Part shown: one piece after another, positions 5,997 through 6,884 of the stretch
Layout of the letters: each line of letters starts with the position of its first letter
Numbering within the stretch: position 1 is the first letter of the stretch
Source: an uncultured Prevotella sp.
Lineage (GTDB): Bacteria > Bacteroidota > Bacteroidia > Bacteroidales > Bacteroidaceae
DNA: 6,884 nt
NCBI GenBank assembly: GCA_900556465.1
Contig: USPK01000061.1
Location: 1 to 6,884 of the forward strand
Direction: 5' to 3'
Made by a program: the position numbers and the translations under genes
Notes under the pieces: model-generated
Seen by the model: the letters and a program-made list of their open reading frames with translations, nothing else
The model's database searches: none
What the model was told of the DNA's origin: nothing

Positions 5997-6464
5997 ATGG
6001 GACTGGAGATAGAGCGGAAATTTCTGGTGACGGGCGACTTTAAGCCGGCCGCGCGTTCGCATAGCCATATCGTGCAGGGCTACATTTGCAGTCAGTCCGG
6101 CCGTACGGTGCGCGTCCGTCTGCGCGACGAAAAAGGTTACCTGACCATCAAGGGGCTGTCGACCGATAACGGGTTGTCCCGTTACGAGTTCGAGAAAGAA
6201 ATCTCCCCCGACGAGGCCAACGCGTTGATGAAACTGTGCGAGCCGGGCATTATAGATAAGGTGCGCTGGCTCGTGCCTTGGGGCGGGCATGTGTTTGAGG
6301 TCGACGAGTTCTTCGGGGAAAACGAAGGGCTGATTATGGCCGAGGTGGAACTTTCCTCACCCGATGAGCCCGTTGAGCTCCCGTCCTTTATCGGGACAGA
6401 GGTGACGGGCGACCGCCGTTACTACAATTCCAGTTTAAGGCAGCACCCGTACAAAACTTGGTAA
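5997..6464 (+). CDS. CYTH domain protein, triphosphate tunnel metalloenzyme
   Basis: A 155-residue single-domain CYTH protein, expected to fold into a beta-barrel tunnel that binds a triphosphate and divalent metal. The signature ExExK is at the N-terminus (Glu4, Glu6, Lys8 in LEIERKFLV). Tunnel-lining residues follow: Arg39/Arg41/Arg43 in TVRVRLR, Lys52 in LTIKG, Glu64/Glu66 in YEFEKEI, Lys88/Arg90 in DKVRW, Glu101/Asp103/Glu104 in FEVDEF, and Glu116/Glu118 in AEVEL. It ends with GDRRYYNSSL. Family members of this size are inorganic tripolyphosphatases or nucleotide triphosphatases; whether this one prefers tripolyphosphate, ATP or another triphosphate cannot be told. It lacks the CHAD domain found in some relatives. 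The start is the ATG two bases after the small membrane protein's stop (TGAGGATG), which implies coupling, and a terminator follows 8 bases after its stop. Confidence 0.9.
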   Translation: MGLEIERKFLVTGDFKPAARSHSHIVQGYICSQSGRTVRVRLRDEKGYLTIKGLSTDNGLSRYEFEKEISPDEANALMKLCEPGIIDKVRWLVPWGGHVFEVDEFFGENEGLIMAEVELSSPDEPVELPSFIGTEVTGDRRYYNSSLRQHPYKTW

Positions 6465-6472
6465 ATCAACAG

Positions 6473-6503
6473 GCAGTCCGGCTTGTCCCCGGACTGCTTT
6501 TAT
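6473..6503 (+). terminator. Rho-independent terminator after the CYTH gene
   Basis: A perfect 9-base stem, GCAGTCCGG (6473-6481) and CCGGACTGC (6489-6497), with a 7-base loop, is followed by TTTTATT. It ends the plus-strand block and insulates it from the rRNA promoter downstream. The 150 bases after it (6510-6660) hold no gene. They are AT-rich towards the right and include a small inverted repeat, TTTTCAA/TTGAAAA at 6563-6580. Confidence 0.9.
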
Positions 6504-6666
6504 TATAATAAAGGTCTCAGGGCTCAATCTTTCGCAGCTCGGGGCCTGTTCTCCGCGACATTTTTTCAATAAGTTGAAAATTTTCATAAGGCGCAGAGAT
6601 TCAGCTTCTTTACTCGCTTGTAAGACTTATAATTGATAAACTTTCTCAAAAAAAGTTGGATAAAAG

Positions 6667-6699
6667 TTTGGACGGTTAGGGCGAAAGTTTGTACTTTTG
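6667..6699 (+). promoter_or_regulatory. Ribosomal RNA operon promoter
   Basis: A perfect -33 TTTG (6667-6670) and -7 TACTTTTG (6692-6699, TAnnTTTG type) are separated by 21 bases. They lie behind an AT-rich stretch with A-tracts (about 6560-6666) that could act as an UP-like element. Transcription should start around 6704-6707, about 150 bases before 16S rRNA. Confidence 0.8.
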
Positions 6700-6738
6700 C
6701 ACTCGCTAAGCCGGGGAGCCCTGGTGAAGCGGAAAAGA

Positions 6739-6751
6739 GATCTTTGAAAAG
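6739..6751 (+). promoter_or_regulatory. boxA-like antitermination element in the rRNA leader
   Basis: GATCTTTGAAAAG in the rRNA leader resembles the boxA core (TGCTCTTTAA in E. coli) bound by NusB/NusE in rRNA antitermination. It sits about 35 bases after the expected start site, as usual for rRNA leaders. The match is partial and rests on position and the TCTTTGA core. Confidence 0.45.
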
Positions 6752-6795
6752 AATTCCATACAGAGAGAGACAATCGGAAGGTTCGCACGAAGCGT

Positions 6796-6815
6796 CGCCG
6801 GCAGGAATGCCGGCG
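6796..6815 (+). other. GNRA-capped hairpin in the 16S rRNA leader
   Basis: CGCCGGCA (6796-6803) and TGCCGGCG (6808-6815) form a perfect 8-base stem closed by the tetraloop GGAA, of the stable GNRA class. It lies about 40 bases before 16S rRNA. Probably a structural or processing element of the precursor leader; it has no T-tract and is not a terminator. Confidence 0.6.
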
Positions 6816-6856
6816 GGAAAGCGTTGAAGAGAACAAAAGAAAAAGCAAAGAATAAT

Positions 6857-6884
6857 ACAATGTAGAGTTTGATCCTGGCTCAGG
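6857..6884 (+). rRNA. rrs: 16S ribosomal RNA, 5' end only
   Basis: AGAGTTTGATCCTGGCTCAG at 6864-6883 is the universal 16S start region, equal to E. coli positions 8-27. By that alignment the mature 5' end is near 6857, although the first bases (TACAATGT) differ from E. coli. The gene continues beyond the window. It identifies the preceding 190 bases as promoter and leader of an rRNA operon. Confidence 0.97.

Noticed and set aside
6627..6860. Open frames on both strands over the rRNA promoter and leader
   Set aside because: They cover the promoter, boxA-like element and leader hairpin and run to the 16S start; their translations are low-complexity without domains.

Overview
The window reads as a chromosomal housekeeping segment from a member of the Bacteroidota, most likely Bacteroidales. 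The reasons are the promoters of the TTTG / TAnnTTTG type, the general lack of Shine-Dalgarno sequences, and the protein families (a lipoprotein trypsin-like protease, a Bacteroidota-type ArgE/DapE-like M20 hydrolase, a Bacteroidota-style RF2). The coding DNA is clearly GC-rich, which would fit a high-GC genus such as Alistipes better than Bacteroides, but the genus cannot be fixed from this window. No phage, transposon, CRISPR or defence gene is visible.

Layout: positions 1-2442 hold two minus-strand genes. The promoter-proximal one is an M20 metal-dependent deacylase (1375-2442), probably of the arginine pathway. After it comes a lipoprotein serine protease of the trypsin fold (134-1261) with a long helical insertion between its catalytic His and Asp. 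A 372-base divergent intergenic region (2443-2814) separates them from the plus-strand genes. It contains an 85-base tandem duplication in which each copy carries a Bacteroidota-type promoter facing the M20 gene, followed by a separate promoter facing right.

The plus-strand block starts with an AMP-binding long-chain acyl-CoA synthetase (2815-4674). Its stop overlaps the start of prfB (4671-5792, release factor 2) in an ATGA junction. A 58-base gap leads to a 47-codon gene for a small basic single-pass membrane protein (5851-5994), and two bases later comes a CYTH-domain triphosphatase-like protein (5997-6464). A strong intrinsic terminator (6473-6503) closes the block.

The right end is the control region of a ribosomal RNA operon: an AT-rich stretch, a TTTG-21-TACTTTTG promoter, a leader of about 150 bases with a boxA-like element and a GNRA-capped hairpin, and the first bases of 16S rRNA (from about 6857), which runs off the window.

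How the genes work together: prfB and the rRNA operon both serve translation, and the acyl-CoA synthetase is translationally tied to prfB. The tiny membrane protein and the CYTH protein form a separate coupled pair. I found no evidence of a new multi-gene system. The most interesting points are the duplicated promoter repeat, the helical insertion in the protease, the unannotated small membrane protein, and an SPY rather than SPF codon-recognition tripeptide in RF2.
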